Origin: Verrucomicrobiaceae bacterium
GTDB lineage: Bacteria > Verrucomicrobiota > Verrucomicrobiia > Verrucomicrobiales > V1-33
DNA length: 33,083 nt
Direction: 5' to 3'
NCBI GenBank assembly: GCA_027486335.1
Contig: JAIXPK010000325.1
Span: forward strand, 1 to 33,083
Numbering within the stretch: the stretch's first letter is position 1; every line of letters begins with the position of its first letter. The position numbers were made by a program, and so were the translations under genes. Positions 1 to 9,500 of the stretch are shown here, piece by piece. Below the pieces are notes generated by a model. The model was given only the letters and a program-made list of their open reading frames with translations. It ran no database searches and had not been told where the DNA came from.

Positions 1-585
1 CCCATCAACCCCTACGGCATGAGCAAACTCATGCTCGAACGCGTCCTCATCGACTGCGTCAACGCCTGCGGCATCAACCACGTCATGCTCCGCTACTTCA
101 ATGCCAGCGGCTGCTCCGATGACGCCGCCATCGGCGAAGACCACGAACCAGAATCCCACCTCATCCCGCGCGCCCTCATGGCTGTCACCGGCGAGGTCCC
201 TGCTCTCACCGTCTTCGGCAACGACTACCCCACCCCGGACGGTACCTGCATCCGCGACTACATCCACGTCCTCGACCTCGCCCAGGCCCACGCCGACGCC
301 CTCTCCCATCTCCGCAAAGGTGGCCCCTCCACCGCCTGCAACCTCGGCACCGGCACCGGCGTCAGCGTCCTCCAGATGCTCAAACTCGTCGAAGAAGTCA
401 CCGGTAAACCCGTCCCCTACTCCTTCGGCCCTCGCCGCGAAGGCGATCCCCCCGAACTCGTCGCCAACCCAGCCAAAGCCAAAGCCGTCCTCGGCTGGGA
501 AGCCAAATGGAAAGACCCGCGCCGCATGGTCGAAAGCGCATGGCGCTGGCTCTCCGGCCCACGCGGCGGTCGCTACCCGCGCTAA
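1..585 (+). CDS. galE: UDP-glucose 4-epimerase, C-terminal part (gene cut by window edge)
   Basis: Interconverts UDP-glucose and UDP-galactose in the cytoplasm (Leloir pathway and supply of sugar nucleotides for cell-surface glycans). The frame is open from base 1 and begins inside the catalytic block: the first codons read PINPYGMSK, which contains the YxxxK of short-chain dehydrogenase/reductases. The following RYFNASG, IGEDHEPESHLIP, the FGNDY-TPDGTC stretch and RDYIHVLDLAQAH are the standard GalE landmarks for substrate binding. About 194 residues are present; the family is usually 320-340 long, so the NAD-binding Rossmann half lies upstream of the window. The gene ends 16 bp from the convergent stop of the next gene. 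Codons end heavily in C, in line with the strand bias of the region. Other extended-SDR epimerases are possible, but the GalE-specific HEPESHLIP block makes this unlikely. Confidence 0.93.
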   Translation, partial: PINPYGMSKLMLERVLIDCVNACGINHVMLRYFNASGCSDDAAIGEDHEPESHLIPRALMAVTGEVPALTVFGNDYPTPDGTCIRDYIHVLDLAQAHADALSHLRKGGPSTACNLGTGTGVSVLQMLKLVEEVTGKPVPYSFGPRREGDPPELVANPAKAKAVLGWEAKWKDPRRMVESAWRWLSGPRGGRYPR

Positions 586-601
586 CCACTCGACCCGCCT
601 C

Positions 602-1471
602 TCACGACTCCGGCACCGGAATCGCCCGCGGAATCACCGCCGGGCCACTCCGCCCCGTGATGCACGCCGTCATCAGCTCCCCCATGTCCGCATTCAGCAG
701 CGCCGCCCGCAACACCGGATCCCTCAGCGCCTCCGCCATCTCCGGCAGGGTCAGCAGTCGCGTGTAATCCGAAAAACTCAGCGCATTCCCCACATCGCTG
801 TCCCTCAGCAACCGCTGCACCGCCCCGCTCTGCAGCAGCACCGCCGCCTGCGGATGCCTCAACGCACGGTCCCACACCACCGGACTGTGCCGCAGCACCA
901 GCAGCGACGCCAGCGGCACCGTCTGACCAGTCGCCAGCGGATCCAGCCGGTTCAGCAAATCCCCCACCGTCCCCGTCGACAAACTGTGACTCACCCGCGG
1001 CAGCAACCCAGGCTCACTCACCCCCGCAGGCCGTTGCCCCTTCACCGCCGCCTCCAATTCCCGCAACCCAGCCGTCGCCCCAGTCACCCGCAACGCCATC
1101 GCCCCAGCCCACGTCAGCACCAAAGCCGGAATCAACCCGATCAACCCACCCCTCACCCTCGCCCCTCGATCAATCGGCCCACCACCCCCAGCCAACCCCG
1201 TCACCAACCGGTGCACCACCCACGCACCCACCACCGCCGCGATCATCGACCCGTAATTCACCAGCCACACCGGCAGGCTCCCGAACCACTGAATGCACAG
1301 CGCCGGACCATAACGAAACCACGCCATCCCCGCCGCCGCTCCCCCTCCCAGCGACACCGCCAGCACTAGCAATCTCCCCAGCCCGCGCAGAAACCCCGTC
1401 AGCGCCAGCAGCAGAGTCAGCGCCGGAAGAATCAGGCGCAGCGCCGGCTCGTTCGTAAACTGCGGCAGCAT
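602..1471 (-). CDS. CvpA-like integral membrane protein
   Basis: A 289-residue protein with about four hydrophobic segments in its first 150 residues and a polar, probably cytoplasmic or periplasmic, C-terminal half. The pattern GFLRGLGRLLVLAVSLGGG followed by a GGGPIDRGARVRGGLIGL stretch matches the layout of CvpA (colicin V production) family proteins, where a GxxRG motif opens the first helices and a DR-x(5)-G-xx-G motif precedes the last. CvpA proteins are inner-membrane proteins tied to envelope homeostasis; their molecular role is not settled. The ATG at 1471 was chosen because it is 8 bp after the ppk2-like stop and opens directly into the first membrane helix; the frame stays open further upstream but only across ppk2. 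Same strand and close spacing suggest co-transcription with ppk2. The family call rests on motif layout only. Confidence 0.6.
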   Translation of the reverse strand: MLPQFTNEPALRLILPALTLLLALTGFLRGLGRLLVLAVSLGGGAAAGMAWFRYGPALCIQWFGSLPVWLVNYGSMIAAVVGAWVVHRLVTGLAGGGGPIDRGARVRGGLIGLIPALVLTWAGAMALRVTGATAGLRELEAAVKGQRPAGVSEPGLLPRVSHSLSTGTVGDLLNRLDPLATGQTVPLASLLVLRHSPVVWDRALRHPQAAVLLQSGAVQRLLRDSDVGNALSFSDYTRLLTLPEMAEALRDPVLRAALLNADMGELMTACITGRSGPAVIPRAIPVPES

Positions 1472-1479
1472 CGCGACAC

Positions 1480-2283
1480 TCAGGGTATCCGCAGTCCGTT
1501 CAAGTCCCACGCCGGCGGCGGAAACTTCAGCTCCAATCGCCCCAGCACTTCCCTCACAATCCCAGCCACCGCCACATTCCGGTACCACTTCCGGTTCGCA
1601 GGCACAATAAACCACGGTGCCCACTCCGTGCTCGTCCGGCTGATCACCTCCTCATACGCCGCCGTAAACTCCGGCCACAACTTCCGGTCCGCGATGTCGT
1701 CAGGATGAAACTTCCAGTGCTTATCAGGATTCTCCAGCCGCGCCTGCAGCCGCCGCCCCTGCTCCTCCCGCGACACATGCAGAAAAATCTTCACGATCGT
1801 CGTCCCCTCCTCCGCCAGCAGTCGCTCGAAATTCACAATGTGCTCGAATCGCCGCTTCCACACCGCCTCCGGCGCCAGCCCCTTCACCCCCACCGCCACC
1901 ACGTCCTCATAGTGACTCCGGTTGAACACCACCACATCCCCCTTCCCAGGCACCTCTCGATGCACCCGCCACAGAAAATCATGGTCCAGTTCCTCCGCCG
2001 TCGGTGCCTTGAACGACACCACCCGCAACCCGTGCGGATCAATCCCCGTAAACACATTCCTCACCGTCCCATCCTTCCCACTCCCGTCCAACCCCTGCAG
2101 AATCACCAGCAACCGGTGCTTCCGCTCCGCATAAAGCTTCTGCTGCAGATTCCGGATGTCCGCCTTCATCAGCTCCAGCTGCCGTAACCCCTCATCCTTC
2201 ACATCCACCATCTCCGATCCCCCCTCGGGATCGTAATCGTTCAGCCTGACTCGGCTGCCGGGTTTAACGCGAAATATCTTCAT
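1480..2283 (-). CDS. ppk2: PPK2-family polyphosphate:nucleotide phosphotransferase
   Basis: Moves phosphate between inorganic polyphosphate and nucleotides in the cytoplasm. Numbering from the ATG at 2283, the Walker A loop is LQGLDGSGKDGT at about residues 62-73, and the second core motif is DVVVFNRSHYEDV at about 116-128. The lid region has EQGRRLQARLENPDKHWKF. NRSHYE plus the N-terminal KIFRVKPG-RVRLNDYDP is the form seen in the PPK2_rel_1 type (TIGR03709), which groups with class III enzymes able to phosphorylate AMP and ADP; the exact nucleotide cannot be read from sequence. Length (267 aa) is normal. An in-frame TTG at 2301 has a GAGAGA six bases upstream and would add six residues; the ATG fits where relatives begin, but the TTG has the better ribosome site. 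Followed 8 bp later by the CvpA-like gene. Confidence 0.93.
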   Translation of the reverse strand: MKIFRVKPGSRVRLNDYDPEGGSEMVDVKDEGLRQLELMKADIRNLQQKLYAERKHRLLVILQGLDGSGKDGTVRNVFTGIDPHGLRVVSFKAPTAEELDHDFLWRVHREVPGKGDVVVFNRSHYEDVVAVGVKGLAPEAVWKRRFEHIVNFERLLAEEGTTIVKIFLHVSREEQGRRLQARLENPDKHWKFHPDDIADRKLWPEFTAAYEEVISRTSTEWAPWFIVPANRKWYRNVAVAGIVREVLGRLELKFPPPAWDLNGLRIP

Positions 2284-2381
2284 GCTCGTGACCAGGGACA
2301 ATTGATGTCTCTCTCAGTCCGTTCCCGCAGCGCCCGCGCAAGCGCAATCCATCCCAACCCCGCGTAGTTCCCCCTCCCCGC

Positions 2382-5252
2382 TCACTTCAAACTCCCCAGA
2401 AACGCCACCACATCCGCCAGCTCCTGCACCGTCAGTATCCGGTCCAGTCCCTGCGGCATCAGAGACGCCTTCCCCACCCGTATTTCCGCAATCTCCACCG
2501 CCGCCACCGTCACCGGCGGCGTCACCGCCCCAGTCGCCAGCGTCACCGCCGCCGCACTCTGATTCACCACCATCCCCACCACCACCGTCCCATCCCGCCG
2601 CACCACCTCCACCGGCTCGAAACTCCTCACAAAACTCGCCGACGGAAACGCAATCGCCTCAATCAGATCCCGCCGCGTCCGCACCGCGCCCACTTTCGTC
2701 AGATCAGGCCCGAACGGCTTCCCCAAATACCCAGCCTGGTGACACAGCACACACGACGCCTTCGCACTCTGAAACACCACCTTCCCCCGCAACGCATCCC
2801 CCACCGGCAGGGTCCGCTCCAGCTCCGCAACCCGCGCCGTCATCTCCGCCAGCCCAGGCACCAGCGCCGCCCGCTCCGCCGCCAATCGCTCCCGCACACT
2901 CGCCGGAAATCCCCGGAATCCTTCCCCCAGATCCTCCGCCGAAAATCCCGCCAAAGCCCCGCTCTTACCTAGCACCTCCACCAGCTCCATCCCCAGCGCC
3001 TCATCCCCCGACCCCCCAAACGCCCTCAACAGCAGCGGCCGCACCGGCAACACCACCTCCGCCACCACCGGCACCAACGCCCTCAACTGCCCTCCCGTCA
3101 GCGCCGCACGCGACAACACCCGCGCCGCACGATCCGACCATCCACCCATTCCTCCCCGCTCCCTCAGCGCCTTCACCACCATCCCGAATTCCTCCTCCGA
3201 AAGCACCGTCTTCCCCGCTGCCACCAGCAGACTCAACCGCACCGGCACCGGTCGATCCACATCCGCCGCCAATGCCCTAACTCCCGCATCCCTCACCCCC
3301 GCCCGCCGCGCCGCCAGCACCTCCGCCGCCGCCACCGCCGTCCCCTCATCCCCTCCCAGCAACACCCGCAATTCCCGCAACCACGACGCCGGCATCTCCC
3401 CATCCCTAACCTCCGCCATCGCCGCCAGCAGCACCGCTCTCGCCTCCCTAACCTCCGCCAGCCGCAGCCACCTCGCCACCGTCTCGTCCCCCGCCCCCCT
3501 CATCACCGCCCTCACCACCGTCAGCTCCAACACCCCGTCACCCGCCTTCCCCAGTCTCCCCTCCAGCCACCGCTCCGCATCTTCCCGCCACACCCCCACC
3601 TTACCCAACCCATACACCGCCGCCTCCCGCACCCCCGCATCGCCCGACCCCAGAAACTCCCCAATCCCTCCCTCCACATCAAACATCTCCGGATCCGTCT
3701 GCATCACCCAGTAAAGCCCCATCCGCTGCCGCACCGGATCCTCACTGTGCAGCAGCACCCTCGGCCCCTTCGCATCCGCTCCCTCAATGAACGCCACCGT
3801 CAGCGCATGCTCCGTAAACCGATCTAGCACCCGCCCCTCCATCGCCCCTAGCAATGCCGCCGTCACCCCGCGCGACGCCGCCGTCAGATGCCCCATTCCA
3901 CCCCTCCCAGCCCCGGGATCAGGATGCTGCCCCGACCACTTCCCTAACGCCTCAATCGCCCGCCGCCTCACATGCGCATCCGCACTCTTCGCCTGCTCCG
4001 CCAATGGCCGCAGCAACTCCCCAATCGCCTTCTCCCTCTCCCCCAGATCCTCCGACCCCGCCTTCGCTAGCAATTCCGCAGACTCCACCGGCACCACCAG
4101 CCGACTCCGCGACTCCGGCACCGCCACCGGAACCTCGCCCCCCTTCCGCCGCAACCGATACACGCCCCCCGTCACCTCCGGCCGCGCCTCCTGACTCGTC
4201 GGACAACACAACTTGTACCAACCACCCGTGTCCACCACCAGCACACTCCCATCAGCCGCCTGCAGCACATCCGTCGGATGAAAATCAGGATCGTCACTGC
4301 TCAGCACATCACTGTCCTTCGTCTTCCACGTCGCCCCGTCAGGCTCCAGCTCATGCCGACTCACCTTCCGCAGGTTGAACTGACAAACTAGCAGATCCCG
4401 ACCATACCGGCACATCCCCGCAGGAGCCGCCGGCCCCAGATGCGTCATCGGCGGCAGCAGCGGCCCCGTCCTCACATGCCCCTCCAGCACATCGTGATCC
4501 TTCCCCCACAACCCGCCCCTCACCGCATGCATGATCCCATCCCGCCTCCCATCCCCCGGATGCTGCAGGAACGTCCCGCACACCATCAGATCCCCCTCCG
4601 GCGTCCACGCCAATCCCACCGGATTGTCCATCCCAGCCGTAAACACCACGTCAAACCCGCTCCCGTCAGGCTTCATCCGGAACACATGCGCCGCCCGACT
4701 CCTCCATCCCTTCTTCCCCGGCAAGTCATGCGTCTGCTCCCCGAACGCCCCTTTGCACCAGTATAACATCCCGTCCGGCCCCGCATACGGCCCGTGCAGA
4801 TCATTCGCACAACCCGTCAGCGTCTTCCCGTCAAACCACACCGTCCGCTCGTCAGCCACCCCGTCTCCATCCCGATCCACCAGCTTCAGAATCTGCGGAG
4901 CCACCGACACATACACCACCCCCTCATGCCACAACACTCCCTCCGGAAATCCTAACTTGTCCGCAAACACCACCCTCCGGTCAAACTCCCCGTCCCCATC
5001 CGTGTCCTCCAACCGCACCAACCGATGCGGTGCCTTCTCCAACTGCACCGCCGCAGGCTCATTCGTCCCAGTCACCTCCGTCACATACAACCGCCCCACA
5101 TCATCAAAACAAGCCTCCACCGGCCGCGCCACCAGCGACGCTCGCACCGCCACACTCACCTCATACCCCTCCGCCACCTCCATCCCGCCCCTCACCCATC
5201 CCACCCCGCCAAAAACCATCCCGCCCAGCACCATCATCAGTTTCCGTTTCAT
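2382..5252 (-). CDS. Secreted propeller dehydrogenase-like / HEAT / haem protein (Pirellula-Verrucomicrobium type)
   Basis: A 956-residue exported protein. Residues 1-22 are a signal peptide. About 25-370 form a beta-propeller of the putative membrane-bound dehydrogenase type (TIGR02604), with DTDGDGEFD and DRDGDGVAD calcium-type loops and NDLHGPY. About 380-800 are alpha-helical HEAT-like repeats, and 815-956 are the lineage-specific haem domain (TIGR02603) with CVLCH at 834-838 and a late Met near 933 in SLMPQGL as probable sixth ligand. Family members are thought to oxidise sugars or other polyols in the periplasm and hand electrons to the attached cytochrome; no substrate has been shown for this one. 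The start has a strong Shine-Dalgarno run, GGAGAGGTGAAGG just before ATG. The coding strand is very G-rich. It stands alone, 80 bp upstream of ppk2. Confidence 0.9.
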   Translation of the reverse strand: MKRKLMMVLGGMVFGGVGWVRGGMEVAEGYEVSVAVRASLVARPVEACFDDVGRLYVTEVTGTNEPAAVQLEKAPHRLVRLEDTDGDGEFDRRVVFADKLGFPEGVLWHEGVVYVSVAPQILKLVDRDGDGVADERTVWFDGKTLTGCANDLHGPYAGPDGMLYWCKGAFGEQTHDLPGKKGWRSRAAHVFRMKPDGSGFDVVFTAGMDNPVGLAWTPEGDLMVCGTFLQHPGDGRRDGIMHAVRGGLWGKDHDVLEGHVRTGPLLPPMTHLGPAAPAGMCRYGRDLLVCQFNLRKVSRHELEPDGATWKTKDSDVLSSDDPDFHPTDVLQAADGSVLVVDTGGWYKLCCPTSQEARPEVTGGVYRLRRKGGEVPVAVPESRSRLVVPVESAELLAKAGSEDLGEREKAIGELLRPLAEQAKSADAHVRRRAIEALGKWSGQHPDPGAGRGGMGHLTAASRGVTAALLGAMEGRVLDRFTEHALTVAFIEGADAKGPRVLLHSEDPVRQRMGLYWVMQTDPEMFDVEGGIGEFLGSGDAGVREAAVYGLGKVGVWREDAERWLEGRLGKAGDGVLELTVVRAVMRGAGDETVARWLRLAEVREARAVLLAAMAEVRDGEMPASWLRELRVLLGGDEGTAVAAAEVLAARRAGVRDAGVRALAADVDRPVPVRLSLLVAAGKTVLSEEEFGMVVKALRERGGMGGWSDRAARVLSRAALTGGQLRALVPVVAEVVLPVRPLLLRAFGGSGDEALGMELVEVLGKSGALAGFSAEDLGEGFRGFPASVRERLAAERAALVPGLAEMTARVAELERTLPVGDALRGKVVFQSAKASCVLCHQAGYLGKPFGPDLTKVGAVRTRRDLIEAIAFPSASFVRSFEPVEVVRRDGTVVVGMVVNQSAAAVTLATGAVTPPVTVAAVEIAEIRVGKASLMPQGLDRILTVQELADVVAFLGSLK

Positions 5253-5425
5253 CCTTCACCTCTCCCCATCCGCCCGTACCAAACAACCACCCTCCCCACC
5301 CGCACTCCCGTCTCCCTCTCCCCACACACCCCAATCATCTCGTGTTGGCTGAAATCACGTATCGGACAGCCCGGGATAACGCTCCAAGCCATTCCCCAAT
5401 CAATCACCAAGTCCTAAAAAAAGAG
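5253..5425. other. Spacer upstream of the dehydrogenase gene
   Basis: About 170 bp with no gene seen. It is C-rich near the dehydrogenase start and less biased toward the antitoxin-like gene. It must hold the dehydrogenase promoter, but I could not pick convincing -35/-10 boxes. There is no RelE/ParE toxin gene here, where the partner of the neighbouring antitoxin-like gene would be expected. Confidence 0.5.
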
Positions 5426-5656
5426 CTAACCCGACCCAACACCGCCACCATCATTGTTCGATCGGCTTTTTGTTGAGGCGAGTCGCAATCCCTTCAGGGC
5501 TCCGTCGTAAATCAATTTCACTTTATCCCAATCAAGGAGCTGGGCTTCACCGCGGACAACCCGTGCTTGGCGCTCTCTCAATGAATCGATTACCTCATGG
5601 GAAACCAGCCCTTCCTCGTAATGATCACGCATGTCTTCCCAAATCGCCGCCATCAT
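5426..5656 (-). CDS. Orphan addiction-module antitoxin-like protein, probable relic
   Basis: Resembles the small putative addiction-module component family (TIGR02574), the antitoxin half of RelE/ParE-type pairs: AAIWEDM, a central helix with DSLRERQARVVRGEAQ and a closing LLDWDKVK are its hallmarks. The annotated ATG gives 76 residues and has GAGAAAG upstream. However, family-like sequence continues in frame for about 16 more codons upstream (QEIRTLPIDEKVR, 5657-5704). There the expected initiator position is a GGG codon at 5705-5707, with an in-frame TAG three codons before it. So the original start has been lost, or a weak start is used. The C-terminal tail is Ser/Gly/Asn-rich and unlike the family. 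No toxin gene follows. I read it as a decayed, orphan antitoxin that may still be translated from the internal ATG. Confidence 0.55.
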   Translation of the reverse strand: MMAAIWEDMRDHYEEGLVSHEVIDSLRERQARVVRGEAQLLDWDKVKLIYDGALKGLRLASTKSRSNNDGGGVGSG

Positions 5657-5892
5657 CCGAACTTTCTCGTCGATTGGCAGAGTTCTGATCTCTTGAGCGG
5701 TCGTCCCGGAATCCTACCCTCAAATCGCAGGAAGGCGATGACTTTTTTCGATCCCCAACTACCCCCGCCATATGCGTCCATCTGCTCCATCTGCGGTTCA
5801 AAAACCCTCGGACACCCAGGCTATGCCCCACGTCCTCCCCCCTCCATTCACGACCCACCCCACCAACCCCATCTCTCACCCGCCGCCCAGTC

Positions 5893-5919
5893 GTCCCATC
5901 GGTCCCATCGGTCCCATCA
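5893..5919. repeat. 9-bp tandem repeat, three copies
   Basis: GTCCCATCG, GTCCCATCG, GTCCCATCA follow each other without spacing. A simple direct repeat in non-coding DNA with no evident function; probably a variable-number tract. Confidence 0.85.
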
Positions 5920-5985
5920 GCCCCATTCTTCCTCTGCCCTCCCCAACGAGACAGACCGCCCCCCGCGCAAACGGCGCTCCCTAAC

Positions 5986-6112
5986 GCAGCCCGGGGCAAC
6001 GCCCCGGGTCCACCCGCACCCGAACTCGGAGCCCTGAAAGGGCGCCCTATCTTTTCCCGCGGCAACGCCCCGGGATCACCCGCAACCAGACACCCCGCGT
6101 CCTGCAGAGACG
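5986..6112. repeat. Interspersed palindromic repeat cluster A
   Basis: Four GC-rich dyads in a row: CCCGGGGCAACGCCCCGGG (5990-6008), GCCCTGAAAGGGC (6031-6043), a second arm with GGCAACGCCCCGGG (6061-6074), and CCCCGCGTCCTGCAGAGACG (6093-6112). The same modules recur between other genes in this window, near 16351-16432 and 20841-20900. They fit the REP-like intergenic repeats common in verrucomicrobial and planctomycete genomes. No coding role. Confidence 0.75.
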
Positions 6113-6551
6113 ACCCTCCCAGCATCCCCTCACATGGCGTGCTACTCCACCACAACACGATAAGAACACCTGACCGACGAGGCGCTCGCATCCATAAACG
6201 TCAGCGCCACGCCCGTCCTCGAATTCTCCTATCGCCCGAGACCAGCGGCCCGAAGCAATCCGCAAACTTCCCCAGGAACCGCGGCGATAAATTCTTGGCC
6301 TGCCTGTTCGCAACGGTATCTTCGCCACCGTTGGAACGCCGCCATGAATCGCACCCTCATCCCCATTCAGCCTTCGAAACGACCACTTTGGAGGCTCGCG
6401 GCAGGCGCGTTTCAGAATCCTTCCCGCGGAAATCGGCATGCCACCACCCCTCTCTCCCCACAGACCCCCGCACTCCCCGTTCCGGAATCCGCCAATGACG
6501 CCTCCAGCGAATAGCAATTTCCTGTCAGGCACAGACCAGACCAGATCCGCA

Positions 6552-9500
6552 ATGAACAAAACAGCTATAACGTTCTTCGCCGTTCTCGCCGCCACCCTCC
6601 ATGCGGCCTTCGCTGCCAACCTCACGCTGCGCCAGGACTCGGCCTCGAACACAATCTCGGTCTATCGTGACAATATCCCACAACCAATCCTCACCCAGAA
6701 CGCCCGGCCTGATTTCCGTCCCTACCTTCATCCGATCGTCGCCCCTGACGGCACGACCGTACTCACCGAATTCAGCCCGGGGCATCACAAGCACCAAACA
6801 GGGCTTTTCTGGGGATTCACTCGGGTCAATGGCCGCGACTACTTTCACAATCCCGACAACGGTTACTGGCGACGCATCTCGAGTGAGCTGATCATTCCTC
6901 AAGGTAGCGAGGTCAAGTGGTCCACCATTTACCACCTCCTCGACGCGTCTGGCCAGGCGATCATGTCCGAAACACAGGTCTGGACCATGCGCGACAGCGG
7001 CAGCCGTTACCTCCTCGATCTCGAATGGAAAGGCGAAGCTCTGGTCGATCTCACCTTCGCAAAATACGATTACGGCGGGCTTTTCCTCCGCATGCCGTGG
7101 CGATCCGGCATGGAAGGCGGCGTGGTGAACAGCAGCCGTCAGCGCAACGAGTTTGCCACCGCACAGCGCGCTATCTGGTTGGATGTTGGCCTGAAGCTCG
7201 AAGGTCGCACCAATCAGGCACACATCGCGATCTTTGATCATCCGAAAAACACTGGCTATCCGCTCGCGTGGCGCGTGGACAACCAGATGGGCGTCGGCCC
7301 ATGCCGTGCCATCTCCGGAGATTGGACCCTAGCCAAGGGAAAGACCGAGAGCGTGCGGCATCAGTTCCTTGTCTATACTGGCAACTTCATCCAGACGCTG
7401 GATCAGGATTGGGAAAATTTCAGCCGGACATCTGCCTACCGTGAATCCGGGCGACTTGCATGGGATGGCAAAAAGGACCGTGTCTTTCTCACTGGCGAAC
7501 AGGCAGTCGCGAAGATGACCGTGCCGGCCGGATTCGAGGTGAAACTCGCCGGTGTCGAACCGATGATCACGCAACCCATGGCGTTCTGTTGGGATGATCG
7601 CGGACGGCTCTGGGTCGCGGAAAATCGTGACTATGAAACGCGCAGCAAAGGCTTCTCTGCCGATGGCAACAGCCGCATTCTCATCCTCGAAGACACAAAC
7701 GGCGATGGACAATTCGACACGCGTAAAGTCTTTCTCGACAGTATCCCGTTTCCCTCCGCCATCGCGGTCGGCTTCGATGGCCTCTGGCTCGGCGCACCGC
7801 CCAATCTGCTCTTCGTGCCCGACAAAAATCACGACGACCATGCCGACGGCCCGCTCGAAGTGCGGCTCACTGGCTGGGGCATTCAGGATCGGCATGAGGT
7901 GTTTAACAGCTTTAGTTGGGGACCCGATGGCTGGCTCTACGGATGCCAGGGTTTCGCGACACGCTCGACAGTGGGCAAGCCTGCCGATGGCGGAAAAATT
8001 CTCCGCAAGGGCGATCCATTCCCCGTCGAAATGCCGGTGAAGGATGGTCAATACCTCGACGGCGGCGTCTGGCGCTATCATCCGACGAAAGATCGCTTTG
8101 AGGTCGTCGCTCACGGCTTTAGCAATCCTTGGGGACTCGATTTCGACGACCACGGCCAGATGTTCATTACCGCCTGCGTCATACCGCATCTCTGGCATGT
8201 GATCCCCGGCGGCATCTATCATCGCCAGGGCGGCAGCCACATCAACCCGTACGTCTTCGACGACATCAAGACCATTGCCAACCACAGCCATCGCTCCGCC
8301 CATGGCGGTGCTCGCATCTACATGGCCGATGAGTTTCCAAGGGAATACCGCAACCGCATCTTCATGGCCAACCTCCATGAGCACGATGTGATCACGGACA
8401 TCCTGGAACCGAGCGGATCAGGCTTCATCGGTCACCACGGCGACGAACCACTCTCCGCCCACGACAACGCCTGGGTGGGCTTCAGCATGGAGATAGGACC
8501 TGATGGTGCGGCCTACGTGCTCGACTGGCATGACAGCGATATCTGCGGCGATGCCATACACGACAAAGACACCGGCCGCATCTACCGCCTCGCGCCGAAG
8601 GGCCTGCAAGGGAAGCAAGGCATCAATCTCGCCGCGCAGACCGATCTCGAACTCGTCGGCCTGCTGACGCATCGCAACGATTGGTATAGCCGTCGTGCCC
8701 GCGTGTTGCTTCAGCATCGCGCTGCTGCGGGTCAACTCGATGCAGCAGTGCCTGAGAAGCTGTGGGAACTCTTTGCGCAATCCAAGACCTCCGCGCATCA
8801 ACTCCGCGCACTCTGGGCGTTGCACATCACCCAGAATCTCCCCGCGGAACGTTTGCTGCCGCTGCTCGATCATGCCGAGCCCTACATTCGCGGCTGGGCC
8901 ATCCAGTTGCTTGGCGAAGATCGCGCTTACAGCCCGGCAACTTTGGCAAAGTTCACCGCGATGGCGGAGAAGGACAACTCGCCCATCGTGCGGCTTTACC
9001 TCGCGGCGGCGCTTCAGCGCATGAACGTGGCGGAACGCTGGCCCATCGCGCAGAACCTCGTCGCTCATGCAGAGGACGCTGCGGATCACAACCTGCCGAA
9101 GATGCTTTGGTTCGGCATCGAGCCGATGGTCGAAGCCGACGCCTCGCGAGCGATGGCGCTCGCCACTCACAGCAGGATCCCGCGGCTCGTGCCATACATC
9201 GCCCGCCGTGCCATCGCTGCCAGACAGCTTGAGCCCGTGGCCGCCACACTGCTGAGCAATACCGATCTCGCCCTGCGCCTCCAGCTTCTCGAAGGCGTGC
9301 GCGATGGACTCAAATCGCTGGGCCGCAATGTGGTCACGAAGCCGAAGAACTGGGACGACGCCTTAGCCGCGCTCGATGCGACCAAGAATGCGAAGCTCTC
9401 CGACTTCACCGCGCAGATTGGTCAGCTCTTCGGCGATACCAAAGCCGCCGCCGCACAACTTGCCGTCCTCAAGGACCCAGCAGCCCCGATAGAGCGTCGT

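Larger units (their letters stand above)
5705..6551. other. Non-coding spacer with palindromic and tandem repeats
   Basis: About 850 bp with no gene that I can support. Open frames here are low-complexity Pro/His/Arg- or Gly-rich and do not look like proteins. It contains a 9-bp tandem repeat and a cluster of GC-rich palindromic repeat units, listed separately. The last 300 bp have mixed composition and lead to the start of the DUF6807 fusion gene. No promoter was convincing. Confidence 0.5.

Noticed and set aside
101..1369. A 422-codon plus-strand open frame over galE and the CvpA-like gene
   Set aside because: Low-complexity Pro/Arg/His translation that overlaps two genes with family signatures; no ribosome site.
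5893..5919. 9-bp direct repeats as a CRISPR or iteron array
   Set aside because: Three contiguous copies without spacers and no replication or cas gene nearby.
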